The notes beneath the pieces are model-generated. The model was not told the DNA's origin. It was given only the letters and a program-made list of their open reading frames with translations, and made no database searches. From positions 868,001-932,000 of the forward strand of contig NZ_FNPI01000001.1 in NCBI RefSeq assembly GCF_900107275.1: a stretch of 64,000 nucleotides of DNA, written 5' to 3'. Origin of the DNA: Evansella caseinilytica (GTDB taxonomy: Bacteria; Bacillota; Bacilli; Bacillales; Salisediminibacteriaceae). A program made the position numbers and the translations under genes. Of the stretch, positions 53,179 to 62,724 are shown in pieces (positions within the stretch are counted from its first letter, which is position 1; every line of letters starts with the position of its first letter).

Positions 53179-54957
53179 ATGTTTAAAAAACTGAAAACAA
53201 TGATCGTTGTCAGCTTCTTTGCCGTAACTGTCCTATTTTTTGCCGGCTTCAGCACGATCACTTACAAATTGTTCTTTGATTTTACGGCAGAAGAAATAAG
53301 CGAGGCGCGGCTTTCCGGTGTTAACGAGAGCATGAGCAGAGTATCTTCCTTTATTGCGAGCGTAAGAGACGCGGGTATCTATCTCGTGACGAACCGCAGT
53401 GTCATTCAACTGTTTTCGTATCAGGAGCTGAGTAATTATGACGCCATCTTAGAACAGCGGAAGATTTCGGAAATGATCAGCGATGTCATCAGTGTAAAAC
53501 AGGGCATTTATTCCATTGAATTGTATACAGATCGGTACAATTCGTTTCCGATGATTGCCGGAAGCGGCATTTTTAATGTGGACAGTCTGAGAGAGGCGGA
53601 ATGGTTTCCCTATGTGGAGCAAACGGAGCGCGGCTGGCTGCCGAAGCATGAATCACCGCATAGTGATCAAGCCGTGGTGAGCTACTTTCATCAACTCCTT
53701 GATCAACGTGGGAACACCGTAGGATACGTTATGGTCAACGTACTTGCGGACACTTTTTTTGAAAGTATATATGAAGAGCATTTCTCTCAGGCTACGGATG
53801 AACATCATATTTTAATAGATTCCGGGAACCGGGTCATCGGACAAACAAATATAGGCGCCTCACAAGAAGTCTTGAGTCTGCTTATTTCTGAGAGTGGAGA
53901 AAACGACAGCGTGCTGCTGGAAAAATACAGTGGACTTTTTCATTATTACGAGATATTGGAACAGGATAACAGACAATACCTGCTGGTCATCTCGAGACTA
54001 AACGAAGACCGCTGGCGGCTCGTTCATTTAGTTCCCATCGATGCTTTGTACAGCGAGGCGAAAAAAATTGGCTTTTACGTGCTGATCTTAAGTATTGTCT
54101 GCCTTGTCCTGCTGTTTCCAATTTCATTCTGGATCGGCAAAAGCCTGCTGCGGCCTATCAGCAGGATCATTCAAGGGATGAAGGAAGTCGAAAAAGGAAA
54201 TTTTCAAGCGCGCGTCGAACCGCATTCTATTGAAGAGTATAAAACACTTGCCGAGAATTTTAATCGAATGACATACCAGCTTGATCAATCATTGCAGGAG
54301 TTAAAAAGAGAAAATCGCGCCAAGCGGGGAGCGGAATTGCGAACGCTGCAAAATCAAATCGTTCCCCACTTTTTATATAATACGCTGGATATGATTCATT
54401 GGCGGGCAATGGATTACCAGGCAGAGGATATCAGTTATATGGTAAACCAACTGAGTAAAATGTACCGCATCGGCTTAAGCGGCGGACAATCATTTATCCG
54501 GCTCCGGGAAGAATTGGAGCATGTTGGCTGTTATATCAATCTGCAACAATCAAGGCTGCGGACAACGATCACATACGAGACGGCAGTTCCTGCTGCAATG
54601 AAAGATGTTTACGTCCCGAAAATCATTCTGCAGCCGTTTGTAGAAAATTCGATGAAGCACGGTTATCCGAACGGTTTTCCTGACGAAATTCAGCTTTGCA
54701 TAATCGCGGCGTATAAAGACACTTATTTAGAAATAAAAATTACTGATAACGGGATTGGGTTGCCGGACGGATGGCAGCTGGAAAAATGCAGCGGCATCGG
54801 CGTTAAAAATATTAAAGAGCGGATTTGGATGTATTGCGGGCCGGAATACAGCGTTGATCTGGACCGACATGAGGGGGGAGGCACGGCGGTTCTGATGAAG
54901 CTGCCGATCATCAATGATAAACGCACATTGGAAAGCTTCATCAATAAAAAGGAATAG
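53179..54957 (+). CDS. YesM/LytS-type membrane sensor kinase
   Basis: A 592-residue kinase of the carbohydrate-linked group. Two membrane helices (TMIVVSFFAVTVLFFAGFST and FYVLILSIVCLVLLFPISFW) enclose a Cache-like outside domain of about 260 residues; a HAMP domain follows, then His_kinase PF06580 with phospho-His in QIVPHFLYNTLDMIHW and an ATPase part with VENSMKHGY and DNGIGLP. The ATG at 53179 has AGGTG upstream; a GTG at 53167 is possible. Its partner is probably the AraC-type regulator at 60934, within the sugar-transport cluster. Confidence 0.92.
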   Translation: MFKKLKTMIVVSFFAVTVLFFAGFSTITYKLFFDFTAEEISEARLSGVNESMSRVSSFIASVRDAGIYLVTNRSVIQLFSYQELSNYDAILEQRKISEMISDVISVKQGIYSIELYTDRYNSFPMIAGSGIFNVDSLREAEWFPYVEQTERGWLPKHESPHSDQAVVSYFHQLLDQRGNTVGYVMVNVLADTFFESIYEEHFSQATDEHHILIDSGNRVIGQTNIGASQEVLSLLISESGENDSVLLEKYSGLFHYYEILEQDNRQYLLVISRLNEDRWRLVHLVPIDALYSEAKKIGFYVLILSIVCLVLLFPISFWIGKSLLRPISRIIQGMKEVEKGNFQARVEPHSIEEYKTLAENFNRMTYQLDQSLQELKRENRAKRGAELRTLQNQIVPHFLYNTLDMIHWRAMDYQAEDISYMVNQLSKMYRIGLSGGQSFIRLREELEHVGCYINLQQSRLRTTITYETAVPAAMKDVYVPKIILQPFVENSMKHGYPNGFPDEIQLCIIAAYKDTYLEIKITDNGIGLPDGWQLEKCSGIGVKNIKERIWMYCGPEYSVDLDRHEGGGTAVLMKLPIINDKRTLESFINKKE

Positions 54958-55040
54958 GGGAATTTACAGCTTGCTGAAACGAGTTCACTTTTATTATATT
55001 TATACAAAACGAAGTTTTAATCATCTCGGATATTTTATAA

Positions 55041-55399
55041 GTGATTGTTCAAAAAGATCGCTTTTTATCTTTTTGAACAATCACGAAGCAATGAGCCATT
55101 CTTCACTGAGAAACTGCGAACTGTTTCATCGTGCCATCGCGCGCGATGGCACTTGGATATTCGTCGAAGCTATGCTTGCAGAGGTAGAGACAATGAGTGG
55201 AGCCGATGCATGCTTTTCAAGCCAACTGTGAGTGGTTTTCTCGGAGTCAGGATGACGACATTCCACCGTTGCTCACAAATACCACCTGAACATGCTTCAT
55301 CGAGTCCATTTGCAGCGAGTAACCTTGAGACGCAGGACGTGAGCGGTACTTAGGCGGAATTGGGGCGCATTGAGCGAAATCATTGCCTTTTTGAACATG
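55041..55399 (+). repeat. Family A element, copy A10, long form with loop insert
   Basis: 5' hairpin arms GTGATTG and CAATCAC show a third compensated variant. The body holds an exact 22-bp palindrome built on GTGCCATCGC and its complement, and a 58-bp-type unit with the 56-bp loop insert. Flanks TTATAAG and CTATGAG. It follows the sensor kinase gene by 83 bp. Confidence 0.88.
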
Positions 55400-55401
55400 C
55401 T

Positions 55402-55560
55402 CTATGAGGACGTACAAAACATCCGGGAAACAAAACTTCGCGAATTTCAACGCCAAGCGTTGCCTCTCCACTGCTCGTAACTGCCGTCAAGAGTACCGAG
55501 AATACCTCAGCCAGTCGGATGTACCTTTGAAGAATGTTGCTCACTGCAAGCTGGAACAAG
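55402..55560 (+). repeat. Possible family B copy B3
   Basis: Begins GAGGACGTACAAAACATCCG, then GGAAACAA, resembling the start of B2 (GAGGATGTTCAAAAGTCCGG). Similarity fades after 60 bp. Confidence 0.3.
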
Positions 55561-55627
55561 ACCGACCGCCAAAGTCTCGAAAGAAAAAGGTAGATCAAGA
55601 GCATAATAGAGAGAGGAGACTAGATAA

Positions 55628-56809
55628 ATGAAACGTTACCTCATTTTATTATCCGTTTTCCTTTTTTTCACCGCCTGCTCTGAAGAAGAAGCGTCCTTGC
55701 CTGAGCGGCAAACCGAGAGTGATCGTGAAATCATGGAAGCTGATGATCACCCTTCCCGTGACAATGAATCGGAACGTTTAAAAGAAGCTGGTGACGAGGC
55801 TGATCAGGAAGATAGCGCGGAGGAAGGGGAACATGCTACGCTCGTGCCATATAAGGGAAGTGTCGAGCATATTTTTTTCCATCCGCTGATGGCGTACCCG
55901 GAGCTGTCTTTTTCTGGTCCACAGGCGCAAGGGTACAATGATTGGTTTATTACGATTGACGAGTTTCATAGAACATTGGAAGAATTGTACAAACGAGACT
56001 TCATTCTCGTTCACTTACAAGATGTGTATGAAAAGGAAGATGGCAAGATCAAGGAAAAAACACTTGAGCTTCCGGAAGGCAAGAAGCCATTGATCATTTC
56101 CATCGATGATGTCAACTACTATGATTACATGAGAAAAGAAGGAAATGTTCATCAATTAATCTTGGATGATGTGGGGCGTATCGCTACTTATTCAGTGAAT
56201 CCGGATGGAGAAGAAGTGATCTCCTACGGAAATGAAATCATTCCGATCCTGGACACGTTTGTCGAGCAGCATCCTGATTTTTCCCATGAAGGTGCAAAGG
56301 GAGTCATTGCATTAACAGGGTATGAAGGGATACTTGGGTACCGGACGAACAACCTTGATTCCCCGAGTTATCCGGAAGAAAAGGAACAAGCCGCAGCAGT
56401 AGCGGCGCGCCTTAAAGAAACCGGCTGGACGTTCGGGAGCCACTCTTACGGCCATATTGACATTGGGAGGGCTGGATTGGAACATGTGAAACGTGACACG
56501 GAACGGTGGAAACAAGAGGTGGAGGTGATCATCGGACCGACGCCGTTCTATTTTTATCCGTTTGGTTCCCGTGTAAGCCCCGGTGATGAACGGTTTCATT
56601 ATCTTGTTGAAGAAGGGTTTGAAGTGCTCGCAGCCGTTGGACCGACCACTTATACAGAGGTCATCGATGGTGCATATACGCAAGATCGCCGCCGCATCGA
56701 CGGCATGGCATTTATTAAGCAACCCCATCTATTAACCGATTTACTTGACTCGGACTACGTGTTGGATCGGGACAATCGGCCCGCGCAGTATCTTAGGCAG
56801 GAGAAATAA
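55628..56809 (+). CDS. Polysaccharide deacetylase-family lipoprotein
   Basis: A 393-residue lipoprotein: signal YLILLSVFLFFTAC, an acidic low-complexity linker of about 60 residues, then a carbohydrate esterase 4-like domain. KKPLIISIDDVNYYDYM gives the Asp pair (second Asp for metal), TFGSHSYGHIDIG the H-x3-H metal ligands, and PFYFYPFGSRVSP the conserved arginine-bearing segment. It would remove acetyl groups from cell-wall or external polysaccharide. Its place between the sensor kinase and the sugar-binding protein may be incidental. Confidence 0.88.
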   Translation: MKRYLILLSVFLFFTACSEEEASLPERQTESDREIMEADDHPSRDNESERLKEAGDEADQEDSAEEGEHATLVPYKGSVEHIFFHPLMAYPELSFSGPQAQGYNDWFITIDEFHRTLEELYKRDFILVHLQDVYEKEDGKIKEKTLELPEGKKPLIISIDDVNYYDYMRKEGNVHQLILDDVGRIATYSVNPDGEEVISYGNEIIPILDTFVEQHPDFSHEGAKGVIALTGYEGILGYRTNNLDSPSYPEEKEQAAAVAARLKETGWTFGSHSYGHIDIGRAGLEHVKRDTERWKQEVEVIIGPTPFYFYPFGSRVSPGDERFHYLVEEGFEVLAAVGPTTYTEVIDGAYTQDRRRIDGMAFIKQPHLLTDLLDSDYVLDRDNRPAQYLRQEK

Positions 56810-56943
56810 TTGGCGGCATCCCGCTAGCCCTATATGCCAGCAGCCTCTTCTGCTTTTCCGTCGCGTCCTGCCCGGGGTAAAATGCGTTTGATTCACCGTT
56901 ACCTTTTTTAGGGAACCACTTACCAATCGCTATCGAATCACTT

Positions 56944-56989
56944 CCAGGCGGCAAATTCAGCGGCAGCTAGCGGGCTGAATACCGCCTGG
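56944..56989. terminator. Hairpin in the gap before the binding protein
   Basis: CCAGGCGG..TCAGC pairs with GCTGA..CCGCCTGG. No T-run follows closely. The gap 56810-57370 holds nothing else recognisable apart from AT-rich sequence near 57170-57230 that may contain the promoter. Confidence 0.45.
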
Positions 56990-57370
56990 AATTTTGTCTG
57001 CCGAATGCTGGGACAAGCTGGCGGATGTTGCTGTTTTTCTGTTTCTTCTGCGGGAATCCCCCCCTCATTGCGTTTCCTGTGTCAACGATGCCCCCTGTGA
57101 TTGATACTGTTCCCGTTTGTTTTTTTTTGACCGGGGCAGCCGATTTTTCCCTAAAGTGTGTGGTCATTTTCTAATATTTCTTAAAGGAATACTAACTTTT
57201 GTTTATTTTTATGGAAGGGCTTACAACGTAAAATGGAGGTAGCAAATTTTTCATATTCAGGTTCAACAGTGTTTTTGATTGGAGGTGAGCAGCAAGGCTT
57301 GACTGTGGTAAATCGATTGTTTGTCAAAGGAAAAAAAAACTTTAATCAATGGGAAACGGAGGTCAATGAA

Positions 57371-58699
57371 ATGAGAAAATATTTCGCGCTACTAATCATG
57401 ACGGTATGTATTTTTGTAATTTTTGCTTGCGGCGATTCGAAAGACACATCCGGCAGCGAGGACCAAGGGAAGGAGACAGAGCAGTCAAACGACGAGGAAG
57501 CTGCGGGCGACAGCAGTGACGAAATCGTTGAACTGCGGATTGCCTGGTGGGGCGGGCAGGAGCGCCACGATCTTACGTTGGAAATCATCGATCTTTATGA
57601 AGCGCGTCATCCGCATGTCAGAATCACCCCGGAGTATTCAGGATTTGACGGTTATTTTGACAAATTAAGCACGCAGTTTGCTGCCGGAAACGCCCCGGAT
57701 ATCATCCAGTACGGCGGCAACTTGAATGACTATGTTTATCGAGATGTGGTGCTGGCGTTGGATGCGTATCTCGGCAGCGAATTGGATATCAGCCTGCATG
57801 ATGAAACGATGATTGAAGCGGCAACGTTCGACGGCAAGTTTTATGGTGTTACGCTTGGAACCAACGCCTGGGGAGTGCTGTTGAATAAAACGTTGTTTGC
57901 GGAAGCGGGCGTGCCGCTGCCGGATGTGGACTGGACGTGGGATGATTTTAAAGACATTGCCGTAGAGCTGTCGGAATCCCTTGATGGGGTAGCGGGAACA
58001 GAATATTTTGACCATAACGGCTTCGGGATTTATATCGACCAAAAAGGGAAACTTCTGCATGAAGATGGTGTTTTAGGCATTGACCAACAGGATGTGGAGG
58101 ACTGGTTCGCATTATGGCAGGATCTAAGGGACAGCGGGGCTGTTGTCATTCCTGAGATTCAGGCGGCCTCTTCGACGACGCCGGAACAATCGATGATCGT
58201 TGCCCGCGAAGTGGCGATGCAACTGATCCCAAGCAACCAGCTTGGCGCTTATCGTAATGCCACCCAGGATGAACTTGTTTTTCAGCTTCATCCCGGTATG
58301 AACGGCAGAAGTGGTGTCGCTCTAAGGCCAAGTCAATTCATGGCGGGTTATTCTGAAACGGAGCATCCTGAAGAGGTCGCCAAGTTTCTCCACTTTATGG
58401 TGAATGATTTAGAGGCGACGGCGATACTGGGGAATGACCGCGGGGCGCCGGTTAATTCCGAAGTAAGGGAAAACCTGATGGCAATTGCTGATGAAACAGA
58501 CGCGGATATATTTGCATATATCGATTTGGTCAGCAGGACTTCCGACTCGCCTTACGTGCCAAATTTACCGGGATACAATGAGACGGAAGCATTATTCAAA
58601 ACAACAAGCGAGGAAATCGCCTTTGGCAAAATCGATGTGCAGCAAGGGGCGGAACAGTATTTTACCGAATTAACAGAGGTTCTGGAAAAAAATAGATGA
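57371..58699 (+). CDS. Sugar ABC transporter substrate-binding lipoprotein
   Basis: A 442-residue solute-binding protein of family 1. Lipid anchor at MTVCIFVIFACGDS, acidic linker, then VELRIAWWGGQERHDLTLEI, FAAGNAPDIIQYGGNLNDYV and GVLLNKTLFAEAGVPLPDVD typical of the family. The ATG at 57371 lies 7 nt after GGAGGT. It delivers an oligosaccharide or sugar to the two permeases downstream; the ligand is not clear. No ATPase gene is in the cluster, so a shared MsmX-type ATPase probably serves it. Confidence 0.93.
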   Translation: MRKYFALLIMTVCIFVIFACGDSKDTSGSEDQGKETEQSNDEEAAGDSSDEIVELRIAWWGGQERHDLTLEIIDLYEARHPHVRITPEYSGFDGYFDKLSTQFAAGNAPDIIQYGGNLNDYVYRDVVLALDAYLGSELDISLHDETMIEAATFDGKFYGVTLGTNAWGVLLNKTLFAEAGVPLPDVDWTWDDFKDIAVELSESLDGVAGTEYFDHNGFGIYIDQKGKLLHEDGVLGIDQQDVEDWFALWQDLRDSGAVVIPEIQAASSTTPEQSMIVAREVAMQLIPSNQLGAYRNATQDELVFQLHPGMNGRSGVALRPSQFMAGYSETEHPEEVAKFLHFMVNDLEATAILGNDRGAPVNSEVRENLMAIADETDADIFAYIDLVSRTSDSPYVPNLPGYNETEALFKTTSEEIAFGKIDVQQGAEQYFTELTEVLEKNR

Positions 58700-58739
58700 T
58701 TGGTTCGGCTTCAAAAGGCATGTTACAGGAAAATAAGCT

Positions 58740-58917
58740 TCTGATTTTGCTGATACGGAAAAAAGGATGAAATCGGCGGGAAAACAATCCGAATCGACGG
58801 GAAAAAACATGAAACCGACGGGTAAAACCGGAAAATTGACGTGAACCGATCATCCAACGTTGCTGATACGGAAAAAAGGATGAAACCGACGGGTAAAAAC
58901 GTCAATCCGCCGAAAAA
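58740..58917 (+). repeat. CCGACGGG degenerate tandem repeats
   Basis: TGCTGATACGGAAAAAAGGA occurs at 58748 and 58860, each followed by TGAAAYCGRCGGG-AAAA; between them similar 20-bp units continue. No coding potential. Confidence 0.6.
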
Positions 58918-58927
58918 AATCCTATAA

Positions 58928-59072
58928 GTGTTTGTTCAAAAAGATCGTTTTTTATCTTTTTGAACAAGCACGAAGCAATGAGTGGAGCCGATGCATTCTT
59001 TTCAGGCCGGCTGTGAGTGGTTTTTCTCGCAGTCGGCGCATCGAGCGGAACCATTGCCTTTTTGAACAGACT
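58928..59072 (+). repeat. Family A element, copy A11, short form
   Basis: Short copy like A9: hairpin with GTGTTTG/CAAGCAC arms (one wobble), GCAATGAGTGGAGCCGATGC, short body and TTTTTGAACAGACT. Flanks CTATAAG and CTATAAA. It stands between the binding-protein gene and the first permease gene, where it could lower read-through. Confidence 0.85.
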
Positions 59073-59174
59073 CTATAAACTGGCTTGAAAAATGGAAGCA
59101 AAGCATTTTTGGAGGGGGATCGCCACAACTATCCCGCGATCCTCTTCATTATCTTGTTAAGGAGAGTGAAACAG

Positions 59175-60068
59175 GTGCTCCAAAAGCGAAAAAACTACCT
59201 TATTGCCTATCTTTTTTTACTACCATGGTTCATCGGCTTTTTCGGGCTGGTATTAGGACCGATGATCAGTTCCTTATATTTATCCTTTACCCAATACGAT
59301 CTGTTGACGGCGCCGGATTGGGTCGGATGGCAAAACTATCTTGAGATGTTCAGCGACAGGAAGTTTATCGCCTCCGTTAAAGTAACCCTCACTTTTGTTA
59401 TCATCGGTGTTCCATTGCAGCTTTTGGCTGCATTATTTGTTGCCGTCATACTCAATAAAGGCTTAAGGGGTATCGGCTTTTACCGCACGATTTATTATAT
59501 CCCGTCGCTCCTCGGGGGCAGCGTGGCGATTGCCATCCTCTGGAAAAATATTTTTGGAATGAATGGGATTTTTAATGATTTTTTGGCGGCAGTCGGCATC
59601 GAAGGCAGAGGCTGGGTATCGCATCCCGATTACGCGATTTACACGCTGATAGCCCTTGCCGCGTGGCAGTTCGGTTCCTCCATGGTTATTTTTTTGGCTG
59701 GGTTGAAGCAGATTCCCCAGGAATTATATGAGGCGGCGTCGGTGGACGGAGCAAGCGTTTTTGTGAAGTTCAAAACGATTACACTCCCGCTGCTGACGCC
59801 GGTAATATTATTTAATTTAGTCATGGTGCTGATCAAGTCCTTGCAGGTGTTTACATCCGCTTATATTGTCAGTGAAGGTAGCGGCGGACCTTCCAATTCC
59901 ACGTTGTTCTATACGTTGTATTTATATCAAAAAGGCTTCTCGTATTTTGAGATGGGATATGCCTCAGCGATGGCCTGGCTCCTATTGATTGTCATCGCTG
60001 TATTAACCGCTGTTATCTTTTTCTCATCAAAATATTGGGTGCATTATGAATACGGGGGGAAATCATAG
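59175..60068 (+). CDS. Sugar ABC transporter permease, first subunit
   Basis: A 297-residue membrane protein of the LplB/UgpA type with six helices (LIAYLFLLPWFIGFFGLVLG first). The coupling EAA loop reads ELYEAASVDGASVFVKFKTI. The likely start is the GTG at 59175 (LQKRKNYLIAYLFLLPW next), 10 nt after AAGGAG. It is coupled to the second permease gene by a TAGTG overlap. Confidence 0.92.
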   Translation: MLQKRKNYLIAYLFLLPWFIGFFGLVLGPMISSLYLSFTQYDLLTAPDWVGWQNYLEMFSDRKFIASVKVTLTFVIIGVPLQLLAALFVAVILNKGLRGIGFYRTIYYIPSLLGGSVAIAILWKNIFGMNGIFNDFLAAVGIEGRGWVSHPDYAIYTLIALAAWQFGSSMVIFLAGLKQIPQELYEAASVDGASVFVKFKTITLPLLTPVILFNLVMVLIKSLQVFTSAYIVSEGSGGPSNSTLFYTLYLYQKGFSYFEMGYASAMAWLLLIVIAVLTAVIFFSSKYWVHYEYGGKS

Positions 60069-60910
60069 TGGCTAGATCTGTCAAAATATCAAGACTGCTG
60101 CTGCACGCGTGTATCCTTGGAGTCGGAGTGGTGATGATTTATCCCGTTTTGTGGATGGTTTCCAGCTCGTTTAAACCGGAGTATTTGATTTTTTCCAGTC
60201 CCGGCTTATGGCCTGCGGAAGTGACGCTGGATAATTATTTAAACGGCTGGAATATTGTCAGAAACATGACCTTCGGGGTGTTTTTTAAGAACTCTTTTAT
60301 CATTAGTGTGATTGCCGTCATCGGGAATGTAGTGACGTGCTCGATGGCAGCTTATGCGTTTGCGAGAATGAACTTTCCGTTGAAAAGAATATGGTTCGCT
60401 TTCATGCTGGTAACGATCATGCTGCCGTCCCATGTGACGCTCGTGCCGCAATATGCGATTTTTCATCACCTGGACTGGATTGACACGTTTTTACCGTTGA
60501 CAGTTCCTAAGCTTTTGGCGACGGATGCCTTCTTTATTTTTCTGATGGTGCAATTTTTTAAAGGCATCCCGAAGGAACTGGATGAAAGTGCGACAATCGA
60601 CGGCTGCGGTCCTGTACAGATTTACTACCGGATCATCCTTCCGCTGGCATTGCCCGCCTTGCTGACAACGGCGATCTTTACGTTTATTTGGACATGGGAC
60701 GATTTTTTCAGTCAGCTTCTTTATTTAAACACAGTTGATAAGTTTACCGTTCCCCTCGGTTTGCGGCTGTTTTTGGATTCCCAGGGACAATCGTCATGGG
60801 GTGGGCTACTTGCGATGTCCGTCCTGTCCTTATTGCCGATAATGATTTTGTTTTTCTTTTTCCAAAGGCAGATTGTTGAAGGAATTGCTACCACCGGTGT
60901 CAAAGGGTAA
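60068..60910 (+). CDS. Sugar ABC transporter permease, second subunit
   Basis: A 280-residue permease of the AraQ/YtcP type with six helices. The EAA loop reads ELDESATIDGCGPVQIYYRI. It begins at a GTG that overlaps the stop of the first permease gene by one base, with GGGGGGAAA upstream. The pair forms the membrane channel. Confidence 0.93.
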   Translation: MARSVKISRLLLHACILGVGVVMIYPVLWMVSSSFKPEYLIFSSPGLWPAEVTLDNYLNGWNIVRNMTFGVFFKNSFIISVIAVIGNVVTCSMAAYAFARMNFPLKRIWFAFMLVTIMLPSHVTLVPQYAIFHHLDWIDTFLPLTVPKLLATDAFFIFLMVQFFKGIPKELDESATIDGCGPVQIYYRIILPLALPALLTTAIFTFIWTWDDFFSQLLYLNTVDKFTVPLGLRLFLDSQGQSSWGGLLAMSVLSLLPIMILFFFFQRQIVEGIATTGVKG

Positions 60911-60933
60911 CCGGAACGGAAAGGATGGAAAAA

Positions 60934-62589
60934 ATGAAGTCACTGTTGATTGTGGATGATGATCAAAATGTGATCAAAGGGTTGCGAAAACATGTCCCTT
61001 GGTCAAAGTTTCATTTAAAAGTGGAAGCGACAGCCGGCGATGGACTGGAAGCTTTGGAGAAAATCAGGGAAAAACAACCTGACATTCTGATTACCGACAT
61101 CTACATGCCAAACATGGACGGATTAGAGCTGATACAGCGGGTACGCAAAGAGTTTCCTGCTGTTTCCATCATTATTCACAGCGGCTATGACGATTTTGAT
61201 AACGCCAGGCAGGCAATGAAATACGGTGTCCGTCACTTCTTATTAAAGCCGTGCACCGTTCCTGAGATCGAGGCGGTATTGGAGGAAATGATCAGAGAAA
61301 TTGTAGCGCAAGAAAAGCAGCAGCGGTTACTGAAGCATTATCATGAACAGATGAATGAGCATTTGGAGCATATCCGGCAGTCGCTGTTCCGTGAACTGAT
61401 TCACTCCAAATACAAAGCGGGAGATCTTCCGGTCGAAAAACTCGCCTTCCTTGGGATTGCAGAAAAGTCGGCAATTGTTGTTACCACTATCTCCCTCATC
61501 CGCTCCCCTTATTTAACGAAGGGAAAGGAAAGAGAATGGCAGTTAAATCATTTCGCTGCCGGAAATATCATCAAAGAAACACTGGAGGAAAGCGGGCATT
61601 CCCGTCAGGCAGCCATCCACATCGTTGATTATTCCGAGTCAACGTTTTTGCTGGTATTCATCGCTAAAAATGGGGGAGAAAATTTGGCTGCCATCTGCAA
61701 AAATACATCGGAGCAAATCGCGGCCAATATTTTGCTTTACCCCGGGCTGTCCCTCGCAGTGGGCATCGGCAAGGTGAAAGCCGGGATTCATGAATTGTCC
61801 GCTTCTTATCTGGAAAGCCGGCGGGCACTGGAGGCGGCGGAGTATCAAGAAATAAACAAAGTATATACTTACAGCGATGTACAGCCGGAAAAAGAGGATG
61901 GCAGCTTCCCGTATCCGTTTGAGCTGGTGCGGGCAATCAACGACGCGATCAACGACAGGGAGTATGAAAGTATCCTGATTCATTGGGGGAATCTTGAAAA
62001 CTATTTACTGTCGGGAAATAAAATACCGATTATCGTTGGTCAAAATATCTGCATCAGTATCGTCAGCGCAATCATGGTGCAGAAGCATCGGGAGGATCAG
62101 TTCACGGAAGAAGCAGAGGACATGTCGACGTATATTTCCGTCATTTGCAACAACTATTCATTAATGGAATTGGTCATTTGGATGAGAACGCTGCTCCGCG
62201 ACTGGCAGGTGAAAAAGGAAGAGGAACTAACAGGTAGTAAGAGCAATCAATTGATATATGAAGTGAAGAAGCACGTCCATCATTATTATGATCAGGAAAT
62301 CTCGTTGGCGGTGATCGCGGATAAGCTGTTTATCAACCGCAATTATTTGTCCCAACTGTTCAAAAAAGTGACAGGTGAAACCTTCGTTGCGTACTTAAAC
62401 AAATACCGCATAGAAAAAGCGAAAGAAAGGCTGCGGGAAAAGCATTATATGATCTATGAAATTAGCGAGCTGGTAGGCTATCAAAATCCGACGTATTTCA
62501 GCCAGGTGTTTAAAGCGATTACTGGTATCAGCCCGTCGGAGTATTGCAAAAACGTGTTTCATAAAGTGAAAGCCGGGGCAGATAAATGA
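60934..62589 (+). CDS. YesN-type response regulator with AraC DNA-binding domain
   Basis: A 551-residue regulator. Receiver domain at 1-120 with phospho-Asp in DILITDIYMPNMDGLEL and the Lys in FLLKPCTV; a middle region of about 300 residues; AraC domain at the C terminus (ISLAVIADKLFINRNYLSQL; MIYEISELVGYQNPTYFSQV). The ATG at 60934 lies 7 nt after AAAGGATGG. It probably answers to the YesM-type kinase at 53179 and activates this transport cluster. Confidence 0.93.
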   Translation: MKSLLIVDDDQNVIKGLRKHVPWSKFHLKVEATAGDGLEALEKIREKQPDILITDIYMPNMDGLELIQRVRKEFPAVSIIIHSGYDDFDNARQAMKYGVRHFLLKPCTVPEIEAVLEEMIREIVAQEKQQRLLKHYHEQMNEHLEHIRQSLFRELIHSKYKAGDLPVEKLAFLGIAEKSAIVVTTISLIRSPYLTKGKEREWQLNHFAAGNIIKETLEESGHSRQAAIHIVDYSESTFLLVFIAKNGGENLAAICKNTSEQIAANILLYPGLSLAVGIGKVKAGIHELSASYLESRRALEAAEYQEINKVYTYSDVQPEKEDGSFPYPFELVRAINDAINDREYESILIHWGNLENYLLSGNKIPIIVGQNICISIVSAIMVQKHREDQFTEEAEDMSTYISVICNNYSLMELVIWMRTLLRDWQVKKEEELTGSKSNQLIYEVKKHVHHYYDQEISLAVIADKLFINRNYLSQLFKKVTGETFVAYLNKYRIEKAKERLREKHYMIYEISELVGYQNPTYFSQVFKAITGISPSEYCKNVFHKVKAGADK

Positions 62590-62724
62590 CGAACGGCGGC
62601 AGGGAGCTGTTTTTTATAAAGAATACTTTCAGAAACTTCGTTGCTTTTAGGCCTCTTCACGCAAAGGGTGAAGAACCAACTTTAACCGCTTGCTTTCCAG
62701 TAAAAAAAGGAGTGGAAGACATTG

